Shown here piece by piece: positions 1-10,763 of a DNA stretch of 64,000 nt (positions are counted from its first letter, which is position 1; every line of letters starts with the position of its first letter). The notes beneath the pieces are model-generated. The model ran no database searches. It was not told the DNA's origin and saw nothing but the letters and a program-made list of their open reading frames with translations. The translations under genes were made by a program, and so were the position numbers. Source of the stretch: Erythrobacter sp. (GTDB lineage: Bacteria; Pseudomonadota; Alphaproteobacteria; Sphingomonadales; Sphingomonadaceae); the NCBI RefSeq assembly GCF_030066995.1, contig NZ_JASJAP010000001.1:975230-1039229 (forward strand), written 5' to 3'.

Positions 1-1337
1 TCGCCGTCAAGCACCAGTCGGCCACTCACGACCCGAGCCACCACACTTGGCTTGCCAGGTGCCAGCTTCACGATCTCGCCGTTTTTCTGAACAACATTGT
101 TCGGAATCTGGCACGAGGCGCCAAGCCGCGCTTGCTCGCGCATATGCCGGATCTCACCGTGGACGGGCACAAGCACTTCGGGACGCAACCAGCTGTACAG
201 CGCTTCAAGCTCCGGTCGGCCCGGATGGCCCGAAACGTGAATAAGGCTCTGCCGGTCGGTCACCATCGTGACGCCCTTGTCCGCAAGCTGGTTTTGAACC
301 TTGCCGATAGCGATCTCGTTACCCGGGATCTGACGCGAAGAGAAGAGCACGACATCCCCGCTCGAAAGCTCGATCGGGTGGCTGTCATCGGCGATCCGGC
401 TCAGCGCAGCGCGCGGTTCACCCTGCCCGCCGGTTGCCAAGATCAGAACCTCGCCGCGTGGCAGACCCATGGCTGTGTCAAAGTCAACGGGTTCGGGGAA
501 ATCGACGAGATAACCGTTGTCCTGCGCGACGGCGATGATGCGATCAAGCGAACGACCCGCCACACAGACCTGCCGCCCGGTTTCACGCGCAACCTCGCCC
601 AGAGTCTGCAACCTCGCAACGTTGCTTGCAAACGTCGTGACAAGGACACGTTTGCCGGCGTGCGCGGCGATCTCTTCCATCAAGGCCCGGTGAACCGCGC
701 CTTCGGACCCGGAAGGGTTGGGATTGAAGACATTGGTGCTATCGCATACGAGCGCCAGAATGCCCCGCTCGCCCATTGCCTGAAGCTCTTCCTGGGTGGT
801 CGGCTCACCGATGATGGGCTCCTCGTCCAGCTTCCAGTCCCCGGTGTGGAAGACGCGGCCATAGGGCGTGTCGATCAGAAGCGCGTTCCCCTCCGCAATC
901 GAATGCGCGAGCGGGACATAGGCGACACTGAAAGGCCCCAGATCGAAAGATCCATGATCGTCCTCGATGATATTGAGTTCAACCTGCCCTAGCAGGCCCG
1001 CCTCTTCCAACTTGCGCGCCACCAGATCGGCGGTGAACGGCGTCGCATACAGTGGAACGCCAAGCTCCCCGGCGAAGTAGGGGACCGCCCCAATATGGTC
1101 CTCATGCGCGTGTGTGAGCACAACCCCGAGAAGATCGTCCACGCGCTCCTCAATGAAGTCGAGATCGGCAAACACGAGGTCAACGCCCGGATATTCGCCG
1201 CCCGAGAACGTCATACCCAGATCCACCATCAACCATTTGCCCTCGCAACCGTACAGGTTGACGTTCATGCCGATCTCGCCGGAGCCTCCAAGCGCCAGAA
1301 AGAGAAGCTCGTTTTCGGGGGTAAAGTCTTTTTTCAC
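1..1337 (-). CDS. rnj: Ribonuclease J (3' end outside the window)
   Basis: Metallo-beta-lactamase/beta-CASP ribonuclease that matures and degrades RNA in the cytoplasm. Visible are the zinc motif HAHEDH (LTHAHEDHIGAVP) near residue 75, the later HTGDW segment, a beta-CASP region, and the conserved HVSGHPGRPE segment that ends the active site. About 445 codons are present; the C-terminal part lies beyond base 1. The start is taken as GTG at 1337 (GTG AAA AAA GAC), because the family's conserved start (ENELLFLALGGSGEIGMN) follows directly. No clear ribosome binding site is seen. The gene lies 23 bases after coaX, last in the nuoN-birA-coaX-rnj tail. Family assignment is firm; the exact start is less so. 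Confidence 0.93.
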   Translation of the reverse strand, partial: MKKDFTPENELLFLALGGSGEIGMNVNLYGCEGKWLMVDLGMTFSGGEYPGVDLVFADLDFIEERVDDLLGVVLTHAHEDHIGAVPYFAGELGVPLYATPFTADLVARKLEEAGLLGQVELNIIEDDHGSFDLGPFSVAYVPLAHSIAEGNALLIDTPYGRVFHTGDWKLDEEPIIGEPTTQEELQAMGERGILALVCDSTNVFNPNPSGSEGAVHRALMEEIAAHAGKRVLVTTFASNVARLQTLGEVARETGRQVCVAGRSLDRIIAVAQDNGYLVDFPEPVDFDTAMGLPRGEVLILATGGQGEPRAALSRIADDSHPIELSSGDVVLFSSRQIPGNEIAIGKVQNQLADKGVTMVTDRQSLIHVSGHPGRPELEALYSWLRPEVLVPVHGEIRHMREQARLGASCQIPNNVVQKNGEIVKLAPGKPSVVARVVSGRLVLDG

Positions 1338-1360
1338 GCGCTGTCAGTCGGTTGGTTGTT

Positions 1361-2158
1361 CTATTCGCCGCTAGTGGCCTGCTGCGCCAGGATAGCAAGG
1401 CCTTCGATCGTCAGGTCCACATCGACATGGTCGAAAGCACCGGTGGCCTCGTCGAAGAGGACCGCCAATCCGCCGGTCGCGACCACTTTTGCGGAACGCC
1501 CAATCTCCGCCTTCATTCGCTCAATGATGCCCTCCATCATGGCAACATAACCCCAGAAAACGCCGATCAGCATCTGATCCTCGGTATTGCGACCGATGAC
1601 GCTGGTACTGTCAGGCGCGCGTATCGCGATGCGCGGCAGCTTCGCCGTCTTGCCTACCAAGGCGTCGAGTGAAAGGTTAATGCCGGGCGCGATCGAGCCG
1701 CCCTTGTAAGCTCCGTTGAAGTCGATGGCCTCAAACTTGGTCGCAGTTCCGAAGTCGACCGCGATCAGGTCTCCCCCATACTTGTAATGCGCGGCCAAGA
1801 TGTTGAGCGCGCGATCAGCGCCCAGCGAACTGGGTTGGTCGACATCGATCTCGAACCGCCAGCGCGCCGCGCCCTGCCCTGCAAACAGCGGCGTAATGCC
1901 AAAGTACTTTTGCGCCAGCACATCGAGGTTGTGATCCGCGCGGGGCACCACCGATGCGAAGATGATCTGCGTGATATCCTCACGCGCGACGCCCTCGATC
2001 TTCAGCAATTGCAGCAGCCAAACGGCGTATTCATCCCCGGTGCGCCGCGGATCAGTGGCGATGCGCCAGCGCGCCTTGAGCGCAGGAACGCCTTCCCCGC
2101 TGTTGTCGAACAGCGCAAAAACGACATTGGTGTTTCCGACATCGGCGGCAAGCAGCAT
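1361..2158 (-). CDS. coaX: Type III pantothenate kinase
   Basis: Phosphorylates pantothenate, the first step of coenzyme A synthesis. The protein is 265 residues, usual for CoaX. It has the N-terminal phosphate motif [13 protein letters not shown], the central [11 protein letters not shown] segment and the [12 protein letters not shown] motif of the ASKHA fold. The ATG at 2158 has AAGAGG eight bases upstream and lies 11 bases after birA. It sits between birA and rnj behind the nuo genes, an arrangement familiar in alphaproteobacteria. Co-transcription with the nuo operon is inferred from spacing. Confidence 0.96.
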   Translation of the reverse strand: MLLAADVGNTNVVFALFDNSGEGVPALKARWRIATDPRRTGDEYAVWLLQLLKIEGVAREDITQIIFASVVPRADHNLDVLAQKYFGITPLFAGQGAARWRFEIDVDQPSSLGADRALNILAAHYKYGGDLIAVDFGTATKFEAIDFNGAYKGGSIAPGINLSLDALVGKTAKLPRIAIRAPDSTSVIGRNTEDQMLIGVFWGYVAMMEGIIERMKAEIGRSAKVVATGGLAVLFDEATGAFDHVDVDLTIEGLAILAQQATSGE

Positions 2159-2169
2159 GGAATTGCCTC

Positions 2170-2877
2170 TTAAACTATATCCCCGGCGCGAATGACACGT
2201 TCTGAGCCATCCGCCAAGCGAAGGCGCAAGGCGCCATCGCTGTCATCAAGACCGGCGAAGGCGCCTTCGATACAGCTGCCGTCCTGATCGTGCACGCGCA
2301 CGCGCGCGCCGGGGGCGTGCACCGAACACAGCTGAAACTCTTTAAGCAGGGTTGCCAGGCCCAATTGACGCCAGTTCGCCAGACGCTCTGCGAAGCGCCG
2401 CGACAGCGTGTCCGCAAACGGCTCCAAATCCGGAGTGGGGATGAAATCCGCCAGCGCCGCCGCCTTGCGGTCCGGTAAATCCGGCGCCTTGGCCAGATTG
2501 ACGCCAACGCCCACAACGACACGGTCTCTAACCCGTTCGAGCAGAATGCCGGCAAGCTTGCCCCCACCGATCAACACGTCGTTGGGCCACTTAAGTCTGG
2601 GCTGCGCTGCTCCTGAGAGGGCTTCTTGTACCGCCTCATACACCGCAAGCGCGGTCACGAAGCTCAAGGTTGCCGGGGGCGGATCGCTGGGGTGAAGCGC
2701 AACCGCGGTCGACCCCATGAAATTGCCCGATCCGTCGAACCATTCGCGCCCCTGACGACCCTTGCCCGCCGTTTGGCGACGCGCAACGAGCCAGTCCCCT
2801 TCACGAACCTCGCCTGATCGCACGGCGGCGGCCACGTCAGCGTTGGTCGAGCTCGTTTGGTCTACGAGATGTATCAA
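2170..2877 (-). CDS. birA: Biotin--[acetyl-CoA-carboxylase] ligase
   Basis: Attaches biotin to the carrier domain of acetyl-CoA carboxylase. The 235-residue protein has the catalytic domain only: the biotinyl-AMP loop (GKGRQGREW), the KWPNDV motif, [11 protein letters not shown], and a C-terminal SH3-like domain. It lacks the N-terminal winged helix of E. coli BirA, so it should be an enzyme and not a repressor. The start appears to be TTG at 2877, because TTGA overlaps the nuoN stop and the protein begins directly with the conserved substrate-facing strand (QTSSTNAD). Translation is probably coupled to nuoN. Confidence 0.94.
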   Translation of the reverse strand: MIHLVDQTSSTNADVAAAVRSGEVREGDWLVARRQTAGKGRQGREWFDGSGNFMGSTAVALHPSDPPPATLSFVTALAVYEAVQEALSGAAQPRLKWPNDVLIGGGKLAGILLERVRDRVVVGVGVNLAKAPDLPDRKAAALADFIPTPDLEPFADTLSRRFAERLANWRQLGLATLLKEFQLCSVHAPGARVRVHDQDGSCIEGAFAGLDDSDGALRLRLADGSERVIRAGDIV

Positions 2878-4352
2878 ATCGTGAGGAACAGGGCGCCAGC
2901 AGCCTTGCCCGCCAAGTCAGTCAGTGAAGGGGTCAGCAGATAGCCGATGGGCGAAATGATGGCCGCCGTCACCGCCAGCAGCACCCAGTGCGCGGTACCG
3001 CTCTTGCCGGTGACCAGATCCACTGGCTCGTCGAAGAACATGACCTTGACGAACTTGATGTAGTAGAACGCGCCGATCACGCTCGCGGCGATGGCAATTG
3101 CGGCGAAGGCTACCAGACCCGCCTCAACTGTCGCCTGAAACACAACGAACTTGCTGTAGAAACCAAGCAGCGGGGGAATACCCGCAAGGCTGAACATGAG
3201 GAACAACAGGCCCCAGGCGATCGCCGGGCGTGTGACAGCAAGGCCCGCAATATCGCCGAAGGTTTCGTAAAGATCCCCCTCTTTGCTGCGCAGCATAAGC
3301 AGGGCCGTGAAGCTGCCAAGGCTCATTGCGACGTAGATGAAAAGGTAGACCAGCATTGAGGCTGCCCCGGCCTGGTTCGCGACTGCAAGGCCGAGCAGGA
3401 TGAAGCCGACATTGTTGATCGACGAATACGCCAGCAAACGCTTCAGATTCTCCTGACCAATCGCGCCCAGCGCGCCGAAGACGATCGAAGCCAGCGCGGT
3501 GAACATCACGATCTGACGCCACGCTTCGACCTGCGCTCCAAACACTTCGAAGACCACGCGCGCGGTCAGCGCCACGGCTGCGACCTTGGGCGCGGTGGCA
3601 AAGAAGGCGGTTACGGGGGTCGGCGCACCCTCGTAGACGTCCGGCGTCCACATGTGGAAGGGCACAGCCGCAATCTTGAACGCCAGGCCAGCCATCACGA
3701 AGATGAGGCCGAACAGGGCACCAGTGCCAAGTTCTCCGGTCAACCCCGCGCGCACGCCCGCAAAGTCAGTGCCGCCTGTGAAACCATACAACAGACTTAC
3801 GCCGTAGAGCAGAATGCCGGAGGCCAGCGCGCCCAACACGAAGTATTTCAGTCCGGCTTCGGCGGATCGGGTGTCCGCGCGCAGGATCGATGCAAGGACA
3901 TAGGCTGAAAGGCTGTTGAGCTCGAGCCCCAAATAGAGCGACATGAAATCATTGGCCGAAACCATCAGGCTCATGCCCAGCGCGGCAAACAGGACCAACA
4001 CCGCGTATTCAGCGCGCATTCCCCGCTCGGTGCCCGCCGCGTCGCTATTGAAAAATCCGGGCGCAACCAGAAGGCAGCCAATAGCGGCAAGATAGATCAG
4101 CGCTTTGGAAAAGAGTGCAAAACTGTCGATCTTCAACAGCCCGCCAAAAGCAAGCGTCGCTGGTCCGATAGCGCCATCGTGAAGGCCAGGCACAAGCGTG
4201 AAGCCGGCTGCGAAGAACGCCAGAACGGCGGCGTAGGCGATCGGCTTGGCGGCTTTATCGCCGGCCCACGCCGTCCAAAGCAGCAGGACCAGGCCCGCGC
4301 CGGTCAGGATGAGCTCGGCCGTCGTGAGCGCGAAGGAGGATGCGAAATCCAT
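2874..4352 (-). CDS. nuoN: NADH-quinone oxidoreductase subunit N
   Basis: Antiporter-like membrane subunit of respiratory complex I that takes part in proton pumping. The 492-residue protein is almost entirely hydrophobic (about 14 membrane helices). It carries the Mrp-type core with the PFHMWTPDVYEGAPTPVTAFFA segment split around a conserved lysine/histidine region, and LLAYSSINNVGF. The start ATG at 4352 shares its A with the nuoM stop (TAATG). The downstream stop overlaps birA. This is the last complex I gene of the operon. Confidence 0.97.
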   Translation of the reverse strand: MDFASSFALTTAELILTGAGLVLLLWTAWAGDKAAKPIAYAAVLAFFAAGFTLVPGLHDGAIGPATLAFGGLLKIDSFALFSKALIYLAAIGCLLVAPGFFNSDAAGTERGMRAEYAVLVLFAALGMSLMVSANDFMSLYLGLELNSLSAYVLASILRADTRSAEAGLKYFVLGALASGILLYGVSLLYGFTGGTDFAGVRAGLTGELGTGALFGLIFVMAGLAFKIAAVPFHMWTPDVYEGAPTPVTAFFATAPKVAAVALTARVVFEVFGAQVEAWRQIVMFTALASIVFGALGAIGQENLKRLLAYSSINNVGFILLGLAVANQAGAASMLVYLFIYVAMSLGSFTALLMLRSKEGDLYETFGDIAGLAVTRPAIAWGLLFLMFSLAGIPPLLGFYSKFVVFQATVEAGLVAFAAIAIAASVIGAFYYIKFVKVMFFDEPVDLVTGKSGTAHWVLLAVTAAIISPIGYLLTPSLTDLAGKAAGALFLTI

Positions 4353-5914
4353 TAGTGTTCGCCATCCTTCGCGTCGTTAGAGTGGCTCTCAACATAGGGA
4401 ACAGCGTTAGCGGCATCCGCTTTCGGGGTTCCGACTGCCAGTTGGCTGTCGCTTGCAGGCGCGGCCGCAGCGATGCGCGCGTCAAGCGCGGCGATATCCG
4501 CGCGCATGGGGGCGAGGAAACTCTCCGGATAAACGCCCATCCACATGACAACGGCAGCAATGGGTGCAAGCATGGCCCATTCGCGCGGCGATATGTCGCC
4601 CATCGCCTGCGCGTCCTCGTTCTTCTCCGGACCGAAAGCGACCCGGCGGTAGAGGTAGAGCATGTAGGCTGCGCCCAGAATGATACCCGTGGTGCAGATC
4701 AGCGCCACGGTCGTCGAAACCTGATAAATGCCCGCAAGCGAGAGGAATTCGCCCACGAAACCGCTGGTGCCCGGCAGACCGATACTCGCCATCGTGAACA
4801 GCAGGAAGAACAGTGCGTAATAGGGCATGTTGTTGCTGAGCGCGCCGTAACGCTCGATCTCGCGAGTGTGCAGGCGGTCATAGATGACGCCCACGCACAA
4901 GAAGAGCGCGCCAGAGACGAGGCCGTGGCTGAGCATGATGATCACCGCGCCTTCCAGCCCTTGCACGTTGAAGGCAAACAGGCCCACCGTCACAATCGCC
5001 ATGTGCGCAACGCTGGAATAGGCGATGAGCTTCTTCATGTCGTGCTGAACCAGCGCGACAAGCGAGGTGTAGACGACCGCCACCATCGAGAGCGCAAAAA
5101 CGAGCCAGGCGAAATCAGCCGATGCCTGCGGGAACATTGGAAGGCTGAAACGCAGGAAGCCGTACCCACCCAGTTTCAGCAGAACGCCCGCAAGGATCAC
5201 CGAACCCGCCGTGGGCGCTTGCACGTGCGCATCGGGCAGCCAGGTGTGGAACGGCCACATCGGCACCTTCACCGCAAAGCTTGCGAAGAAGGCCAGCCAA
5301 AGCCAGGTCTGAGCGCCCGCGGGAAAGTCGTATTGCATCAATGTCGGGATGTCCGAGGTGCCGGCCAGGGCGACCATCCAGAACATCGCGATCAGCATCA
5401 GGACCGAACCGATCAGCGTGTAGAGGAAAAATTTGTAGCTCGCGTAAATGCGATTGTCGCCGCCCCACACGCCGATGATCAGATACATCGGGATCAGACC
5501 AGCTTCAAAGAAGACGTAAAAAAGGAAGATATCCTGCGCGGCAAACGTGCCGATCATCAGAGTTTCCATGAACAGGAAGGCGGACATATACTCGCCGACA
5601 CGCTTCTGGATCGCCCCCCAGCTGGCCAGAACGCAGATCGGCATCAGGAAGACGCTGAGCATTATGAGCAGAAGCGAAATGCCATCGATGCCCAGCGCGT
5701 AGCTGAAACCGGCGACGAGTTCGGCGCGCTCAGTGAACTGCCACTGGTCACCGCCAATATCGTAATTCGCCCACAGCATCACGCCGAGCGCAAAGGTGGC
5801 GAATGTTGCCAAGAGCGCGGTCCATCGCGCCGCGTTGGCTTCAACGAACAGGCAGATGATCGCGCCAGCGAGGGGCACGAGCAGCATGATCGATAGAATA
5901 GGGAAGCCGTCCAT
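4352..5914 (-). CDS. nuoM: NADH-quinone oxidoreductase subunit M
   Basis: Second antiporter-like proton channel of complex I. The 520-residue protein has about 14 membrane helices. Key segments are the conserved glutamate region [20 protein letters not shown], the [17 protein letters not shown] loop and [12 protein letters not shown], all standard for NuoM. The C-terminus ends in a soluble tail of about 60 residues rich in Ala and Asp. It lies 17 bases after nuoL and overlaps nuoN by one base, so the three large antiporter subunits are tightly coupled. Confidence 0.97.
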   Translation of the reverse strand: MDGFPILSIMLLVPLAGAIICLFVEANAARWTALLATFATFALGVMLWANYDIGGDQWQFTERAELVAGFSYALGIDGISLLLIMLSVFLMPICVLASWGAIQKRVGEYMSAFLFMETLMIGTFAAQDIFLFYVFFEAGLIPMYLIIGVWGGDNRIYASYKFFLYTLIGSVLMLIAMFWMVALAGTSDIPTLMQYDFPAGAQTWLWLAFFASFAVKVPMWPFHTWLPDAHVQAPTAGSVILAGVLLKLGGYGFLRFSLPMFPQASADFAWLVFALSMVAVVYTSLVALVQHDMKKLIAYSSVAHMAIVTVGLFAFNVQGLEGAVIIMLSHGLVSGALFLCVGVIYDRLHTREIERYGALSNNMPYYALFFLLFTMASIGLPGTSGFVGEFLSLAGIYQVSTTVALICTTGIILGAAYMLYLYRRVAFGPEKNEDAQAMGDISPREWAMLAPIAAVVMWMGVYPESFLAPMRADIAALDARIAAAAPASDSQLAVGTPKADAANAVPYVESHSNDAKDGEH

Positions 5915-5931
5915 GATTGAAATGAGGCCCC

Positions 5932-7923
5932 CTAGAGCAACGCGTAGGTTGTCGCCGCGATCAGCCCGAGGAGCATGATCAAGGCGTAGGTGTAGAGATA
6001 GCCCGACTGGATGCTTTTGGCCGCGACGGCGCCGCGCTGAACAGCCCAGGCAACGCCATTGGGGCCAAAGCGATCAATCGTCGCGATATCGCCCAGCTTC
6101 CAGAACTGGTGCCCGAACCAGAAGGCAGGCTTTACAAAGATCGCGTCATACAACTCATCGAAGTACCATTTGCGAAACACGAAATTGTGCAACGGAGCGA
6201 CGGCGCTCACAAACTTTGCGGGAACATCCGGCTTCAACAGATATGCGTAGACCGCCCCGCTAAGCCCCAACAGCATCACGACAAACGCCGAGTATTTTAC
6301 CCAGTAGGGAACCTCGTGCATCGCGTGGATCAAGTTCTCATTGTAAAATATCGAACCGCCCCAGAAATCTGCGCTATCAAGGAAAGCGGGCGCAAAGATC
6401 TGACCGGCCGCAACAGCGCCGACGGTCAGCACAATCAGCGGGATCAGCATGACCCACGGACTTTCGTGCGGGTGATACCCCCCGGTTGTATCCGCACCCG
6501 CTTCTTCCGGCGTTTTGTGAACGCAGTGCTGGATATGCTCGCTCTCGATCCAGCGCGGTGTTCCCCAGAATGTCAGGAACATCAGGCGCCAGGAGTAGAA
6601 GCTCGTCAGCAGCGCCGCGATAACGCCCATCCAGAACGCAAAGCTCGCCGCGCCCGTGCCGCGAGCAAAAGCAACCTCAATAATCGCGTCCTTCGACCAG
6701 AAGCCTGCGAACCCTGCACCAAGGTGATAGACGCCCAGCCCCGTGATCGCGAGCGTGCCCGCCATCATCGCCCAGAAGGTAATCGGAATACGCTTACGAA
6801 GCCCGCCATAATAGCGCATGTCCTGCTCGTGGTGCATCGCGTGGATGACCGAGCCCGCACCCAGGAACAGCAGCGCCTTGAAGAAGGCGTGGGTAAACAG
6901 GTGGAACATCGCCGCACCATAGGCGCCAACGCCCGCGGCGAAGAACATATAGCCCAACTGCGAACAGGTCGAATACGCGATCACGCGCTTGATGTCCCAT
7001 TGCGTCGTGCCGATCGTCGCGGCGAAGAAGCACGTCGCTGCGCCCACGACTGTCACCATGGCCAGCGCAATCGGGGCGGCTTCGAACATGGGTGAGAGGC
7101 GGCACACCATGAACACGCCCGCGGTCACCATGGTCGCGGCGTGGATCAGCGCCGAGACAGGCGTTGGGCCCTCCATCGCGTCCGGAAGCCAGGTGTGAAG
7201 GCCCAGTTGCGCGGATTTTCCCATCGCCCCGATGAAGAGCAGGATGCAGAGAATGTCCATGGTCGGCCAGCGCGCGCCGAGAAAGCCAATCGTCGCTCCG
7301 CTCATCGACGCAGCCGCTTCGAGGATTTCGGGAATCGAAGTCGTGCTGAACACAAGGTACGTGCCGAAGATGCCAAGCATGAAGCCCAGATCGCCCACTC
7401 GATTGACCACAAAAGCCTTGATGGCCGCCGCGCCCGCGCTCGGCTTGTGATACCAGAACCCGATGAGCAAATAGGAGGCGAGCCCGACCCCTTCCCAGCC
7501 GAAGAACATTTGCACAAGGTTATCGGCGGTCACCAGCATCAGCATGGCGAAGGTAAACAGCGAGAGGTACGCGAAGAAGCGGGGCTGCGAGGGATCCTCA
7601 TCCATATAGCCCCAGCTGTAGAGGTGAACGAGGGCGGAGACGGTGTTGATCACCACCAGCATGACCGCGGTGAGGGTGTCGACCCGCAGCGCCCAATCGA
7701 ACGTCATGTCGCCCGAGCGCACCCATTGGAGCACCGGCACGACTTCAGCGGACGCGCTTCCAGTCAGGAACCCGATAAAGATCGGCCAGCTAAGCGCGGC
7801 TGATAGGAACAGCGCGCCGGTCGTGACCAACTTCGCGCCGGTGTTACCGAGCATGCGGTTGCCAAAGCCTGCGATGATCGCGGCCGCTAACGGTGCGAAG
7901 ACAACGAAGAGGATGGAATGCAT
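5932..7923 (-). CDS. nuoL: NADH-quinone oxidoreductase subunit L
   Basis: Distal proton-pumping subunit of complex I with the long lateral helix. The 663-residue length fits NuoL. Visible are [19 protein letters not shown], the [30 protein letters not shown] region (key residues H, W, D, and the lysine just before), [14 protein letters not shown], and a long hydrophilic loop near residues 440-490 before the final helices. It follows nuoK after 7 bases and precedes nuoM by 17 bases. Confidence 0.97.
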   Translation of the reverse strand: MHSILFVVFAPLAAAIIAGFGNRMLGNTGAKLVTTGALFLSAALSWPIFIGFLTGSASAEVVPVLQWVRSGDMTFDWALRVDTLTAVMLVVINTVSALVHLYSWGYMDEDPSQPRFFAYLSLFTFAMLMLVTADNLVQMFFGWEGVGLASYLLIGFWYHKPSAGAAAIKAFVVNRVGDLGFMLGIFGTYLVFSTTSIPEILEAAASMSGATIGFLGARWPTMDILCILLFIGAMGKSAQLGLHTWLPDAMEGPTPVSALIHAATMVTAGVFMVCRLSPMFEAAPIALAMVTVVGAATCFFAATIGTTQWDIKRVIAYSTCSQLGYMFFAAGVGAYGAAMFHLFTHAFFKALLFLGAGSVIHAMHHEQDMRYYGGLRKRIPITFWAMMAGTLAITGLGVYHLGAGFAGFWSKDAIIEVAFARGTGAASFAFWMGVIAALLTSFYSWRLMFLTFWGTPRWIESEHIQHCVHKTPEEAGADTTGGYHPHESPWVMLIPLIVLTVGAVAAGQIFAPAFLDSADFWGGSIFYNENLIHAMHEVPYWVKYSAFVVMLLGLSGAVYAYLLKPDVPAKFVSAVAPLHNFVFRKWYFDELYDAIFVKPAFWFGHQFWKLGDIATIDRFGPNGVAWAVQRGAVAAKSIQSGYLYTYALIMLLGLIAATTYALL

Positions 7924-7930
7924 CGGTGCC

Positions 7931-8245
7931 CTACCCTCTCATCCGGTTCACGTCGTCGACCGCGATAGTACCGCGACCGCGGAAGTAGATGACGAGAATG
8001 GCAAGCCCAATGGCCGCTTCACCCGCTGCGACCGTCAGCACCAGCATCGCAAAGACCTGTCCAACCAGATCCTGCATAAACGCGCTGAAGGCGACAAAGT
8101 TGATGTTTACCGCCAACAGGATGAGCTCGACGGCCATAAGGATGACGATCACATTCTTGCGGTTGAGGAAAATACCCAGCACGCCGAGCACAAACAGGAT
8201 CGCACCCACCACTAGGTAATGTTCGATGCCGATAATCTCGTTCAC
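7931..8245 (-). CDS. nuoK: NADH-quinone oxidoreductase subunit K
   Basis: Small membrane subunit of complex I carrying the two buried glutamates of the proton path. It is 104 residues, with three helices; [14 protein letters not shown] and GEAAIGLAI mark the two glutamates. I place the start at GTG 8245 because it overlaps the nuoJ stop (GTGA) and the protein then begins with the usual [14 protein letters not shown] segment. A longer open frame upstream on this strand is only the shadow of nuoJ. Confidence 0.95.
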   Translation of the reverse strand: MNEIIGIEHYLVVGAILFVLGVLGIFLNRKNVIVILMAVELILLAVNINFVAFSAFMQDLVGQVFAMLVLTVAAGEAAIGLAILVIYFRGRGTIAVDDVNRMRG

Positions 8246-8865
8246 AGCTCGACCCCTTCGCCGACGGTCGGCTGCTTCATGACAGTGGCTTCCTCTGGGC
8301 GACGGGCAATCTGCTTGCCGATGTCCTGACGACCACGCGCGCCGGGCTTGGGTTCGCGATGAGTGAGGACAATGGCGCCGATCATGGCTACCAGCAGGAT
8401 GATCCCGGCGATCTCGAACAGGAGAATGTAGCGCCCGTAAAGCAGCGCACCGATCGCCTCGATATTGCTTGCACCGACCGGCGTTGCGGCGCTGCCGTCG
8501 GTCTGGCCAAGCTCGATACCGCCGGCTCCGTAAGCACCCACAGCCAGCATCAGTTCGGCAAGGAGAATGGCGGCGATAAGAATGCCGAGCGGGAAGTTGC
8601 GAATAAACCCCGCGCGCATCGCGGCAAAGTCGATGTCGAGCATCATGACGACGAACAGGAACAGCACCGCGACCGCGCCCACATAGACGATCACCAGCAG
8701 CATCGCGATGAACTCCGCCCCGACCAGCACCATGAGGCCCGCCGCGTTGAAGAAGGCGAGGATCAACCACAGGACGGAATGCACGGGGTTGCGGGCCATG
8801 ATCACCATCACGGCGCTGGCGATCACAACGCTTGCAAAAAGGTAGAAGGCGAGAGCCTGTATCAT
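8242..8865 (-). CDS. nuoJ: NADH-quinone oxidoreductase subunit J
   Basis: Membrane subunit of complex I at the junction of the proton-pumping arm. The 207-residue protein has five predicted helices; the conserved [20 protein letters not shown] stretch around residues 60-80 is diagnostic. The hydrophilic tail (about 40 residues after [12 protein letters not shown]) is longer than in E. coli but common in alphaproteobacteria. The stop overlaps the nuoK start. Upstream is a 141-base spacer holding a paired-hairpin repeat. Confidence 0.96.
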   Translation of the reverse strand: MIQALAFYLFASVVIASAVMVIMARNPVHSVLWLILAFFNAAGLMVLVGAEFIAMLLVIVYVGAVAVLFLFVVMMLDIDFAAMRAGFIRNFPLGILIAAILLAELMLAVGAYGAGGIELGQTDGSAATPVGASNIEAIGALLYGRYILLFEIAGIILLVAMIGAIVLTHREPKPGARGRQDIGKQIARRPEEATVMKQPTVGEGVEL

Positions 8866-8882
8866 GACGTTTTCGCTACATT

Positions 8883-8965
8883 CTTCACCCCGGCGTAGAC
8901 CGGGGTCCAGAATACGGCTTTTTGATCCCTGTCCTTGCTGGATCCCGGCCTTCGCCGGGATGACG
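8883..8965. repeat. Paired-hairpin intergenic repeat, copy R1 (nuoJ-nuoI spacer)
   Basis: Two palindromes face each other: 8887-8906 (ACCCCGGCG-TA-GACCGGGGT type) and 8942-8961 (ATCCCGGCC-TT-CGCCGGGAT type). Read outward-in, the right arm starts with GTCA and ends TCCAG; the left arm keeps the TCCAG but is only ttCA at its outer edge. The 35-base middle is unrelated to other copies. It fills most of the space between nuoJ and nuoI. Confidence 0.85.
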
Positions 8966-9006
8966 AAAGCGACGGAATCACCGATCCCTAAACCTTGCGA
9001 AGCCCC

Positions 9007-9495
9007 CTAGCGATAGGGCGCATCCGCTTCAAGATTGGCCGCAATGGCCCGTTCCCATTTGTCACCGTTCGCAAGCAATTTCGCCTTGTCGTAGAGCAGT
9101 TCCTCGCGCGTTTCGGTGGCGTATTCGAAGTTCGGCCCCTCGACGATGGCATCCACCGGGCAAGCCTCCTGGCAAAAGCCGCAATAGATGCATTTCGTCA
9201 TGTCGATATCATAGCGCGTGGTGCGACGGCTGCCGTCCTCACGCGGTTCGCTCTCGATCGTGATCGCCTGTGCCGGGCACACCGCTTCGCACAATTTGCA
9301 CGCGATGCAGCGCTCTTCGCCATTGGGATAACGGCGCAGCGCATGCTCCCCGCGAAAACGCGGGGACAGAGGCGACTTCTCGAAGGGATAATTGATCGTC
9401 ACCTTGGGCTTGAAGAAATACTTCAAGGTCAGCGCATGTGCCTTGAGGAATTCCCACAGGGTGAACGACTTTGCGAGTTGAGCGATGGAGGTCAT
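9007..9495 (-). CDS. nuoI: NADH-quinone oxidoreductase subunit I
   Basis: Ferredoxin-like subunit carrying clusters N6a and N6b, which pass electrons towards NuoB. The 162-residue protein has two 4Fe-4S motifs, [12 protein letters not shown] near residue 61 and [12 protein letters not shown] near residue 100, and the [16 protein letters not shown] approach typical of NuoI. The start ATG at 9495 gives the usual length. It is separated from both nuoH and nuoJ by repeat-containing spacers, unlike the tightly packed genes downstream. Confidence 0.97.
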   Translation of the reverse strand: MTSIAQLAKSFTLWEFLKAHALTLKYFFKPKVTINYPFEKSPLSPRFRGEHALRRYPNGEERCIACKLCEAVCPAQAITIESEPREDGSRRTTRYDIDMTKCIYCGFCQEACPVDAIVEGPNFEYATETREELLYDKAKLLANGDKWERAIAANLEADAPYR

Positions 9496-9505
9496 CTCTT
9501 CTCTC

Positions 9506-9575
9506 CGTCATTCCGGCGAAGGCCGGAATCCCGGTCGGAGGTTGCAGTCTGGCCCCCGGCCTTCGTCGGGGTGAC
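9506..9575. repeat. Paired-hairpin intergenic repeat, copy R2 (nuoI-nuoH spacer)
   Basis: Left palindrome 9510-9529 (ATTCCGGCGAAGGCCGGAAT) is preceded by GTC(A). The right arm at 9554-9571 is an imperfect palindrome around CCTTCG, with GTCA on the opposite strand at its outer edge and CCAG inside. The two arms lie about 25 bases apart. The stem letters differ from R1 but the frame (GTCA-stem-TCC/CCAG, inverted pair) is the same. Confidence 0.85.
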
Positions 9576-9613
9576 GAGTGCGGCGGACGACTTAAGGAGC
9601 TGGATTGCGGTAG

Positions 9614-10663
9614 TCATTTTGCAAAGTGTCCAATCGCCATCAGGTAACCACTGACCAGCGCGACAAACACAAGGCTCATGGGCAGGAACACCTTCCAGCC
9701 AAGCCGCATCAGCTGGTCATAGCGATAGCGCGGCACAGTCGCCCAGATCCAGCTGAACATGAAGAAGAACAGGAACGTCTTGAGCAGGAACCACACGATC
9801 CCCGGCACCCAGTATAGGAACGGCAGTTCCAGCGGCGGCAGCCATCCGCCGAAGAACAGCAGGGTGCACAGCGAGCACATCAGCAGGATATTGGCGTATT
9901 CGCCGAGCCAGAACAGCGCGAAAGCCATGCTCGAATATTCGGTTTGGTATCCCGCAACGAGCTCGCTTTCCGCCTCGGTCAGGTCAAACGGCGCGCGCGC
10001 GGTTTCCGCCAGCGCCGAAATGAAGAACACGACGAACATCGGGAACAGCAGCGGGTGCACCAAATGCGCGTTTATGAGGCCAAGGCCAAAGCCCTTCTGG
10101 CTCATCACGATCTCGCTCATATTGAATGAGCCCACGAACAGCACCACGCACACCAGCACAAAGCCGATGGAGACCTCGTAAGAGATCATCTGCGCCGCCG
10201 CCCGCATGGCCGAGAAGAACGGGTATTTCGAGTTCGACGCCCACCCGCTCATCACCACGCCGTAAACGCCCAGAGAGCTGATCGCGAGGATGTAGAGCAG
10301 GCCGACATTGATGTCCGCCATCACCATGCCAGCGTCAAACGGGATCACCGCCCAGGCGGCGAGCGCCACGGTGAAGGTAATGATCGGCGCGAGAAGGAAG
10401 ATGCCCTTATTCGCCGCGCTGGGGATGATGGTCTCTTGGAGGAAAACCTTGAGGCCATCGGCAAAGGACTGGAGTAAGCCAAACGGGCCCACCACATTCG
10501 GTCCCCGGCGCAGCATGATCGCGCCAAGCACCTTTCGGTCGACATAGATGACCATGGCGACGGCCAGCATCACGAGCAACGAGATGATCACAATCCCGAG
10601 CACCGTCGCAATGGTCCAGGCCCATTCGTATGGAAGGCCGAGCGATTGGAAGAAGGGGGTCAC
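9614..10663 (-). CDS. nuoH: NADH-quinone oxidoreductase subunit H
   Basis: Membrane subunit of complex I that forms the quinone chamber together with NuoD and NuoB. The 349-residue protein has eight or nine helices. Signatures are [21 protein letters not shown], the charged loop [20 protein letters not shown], and the [14 protein letters not shown] end. The start is GTG at 10663; the conserved [13 protein letters not shown] opening supports it, although no strong ribosome binding site is visible. Confidence 0.96.
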   Translation of the reverse strand: MTPFFQSLGLPYEWAWTIATVLGIVIISLLVMLAVAMVIYVDRKVLGAIMLRRGPNVVGPFGLLQSFADGLKVFLQETIIPSAANKGIFLLAPIITFTVALAAWAVIPFDAGMVMADINVGLLYILAISSLGVYGVVMSGWASNSKYPFFSAMRAAAQMISYEVSIGFVLVCVVLFVGSFNMSEIVMSQKGFGLGLINAHLVHPLLFPMFVVFFISALAETARAPFDLTEAESELVAGYQTEYSSMAFALFWLGEYANILLMCSLCTLLFFGGWLPPLELPFLYWVPGIVWFLLKTFLFFFMFSWIWATVPRYRYDQLMRLGWKVFLPMSLVFVALVSGYLMAIGHFAK

Positions 10664-10682
10664 GAGGACGGGCCTTTCTTGC

Positions 10683-10746
10683 GCTCCTGCGAAAGCAGGA
10701 GCCCAGTTCCGACAGTGGAAACTAGATTCCTGCTTTCGCAGGAAAT
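10683..10746. repeat. Paired-hairpin intergenic repeat, copy R3 (nuoH-nuoG spacer)
   Basis: Left palindrome 10683-10702 (GCTCCTGCGAAAGCAGGAGC) followed by CCAG; right palindrome 10726-10746 with stem ATTTCCTGCGAAAGCAGGAAT on the opposite strand, followed by CTAG. The 23-base middle is unrelated to the other copies. The stem is nearly identical to copy R5 (15577-15643), so these two copies belong to one subtype. Confidence 0.85.
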
Positions 10747-10763
10747 CATTGAGCGCAGAAAAC

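Noticed and set aside
4340..5896. Very long open frame (about 518 codons) on the plus strand opposite nuoM
   Set aside because: It is antisense to a fully convincing nuoM with membrane helices and conserved motifs. The predicted product is Arg/His/Glu-rich without any family feature, as expected for a high-GC antisense shadow.
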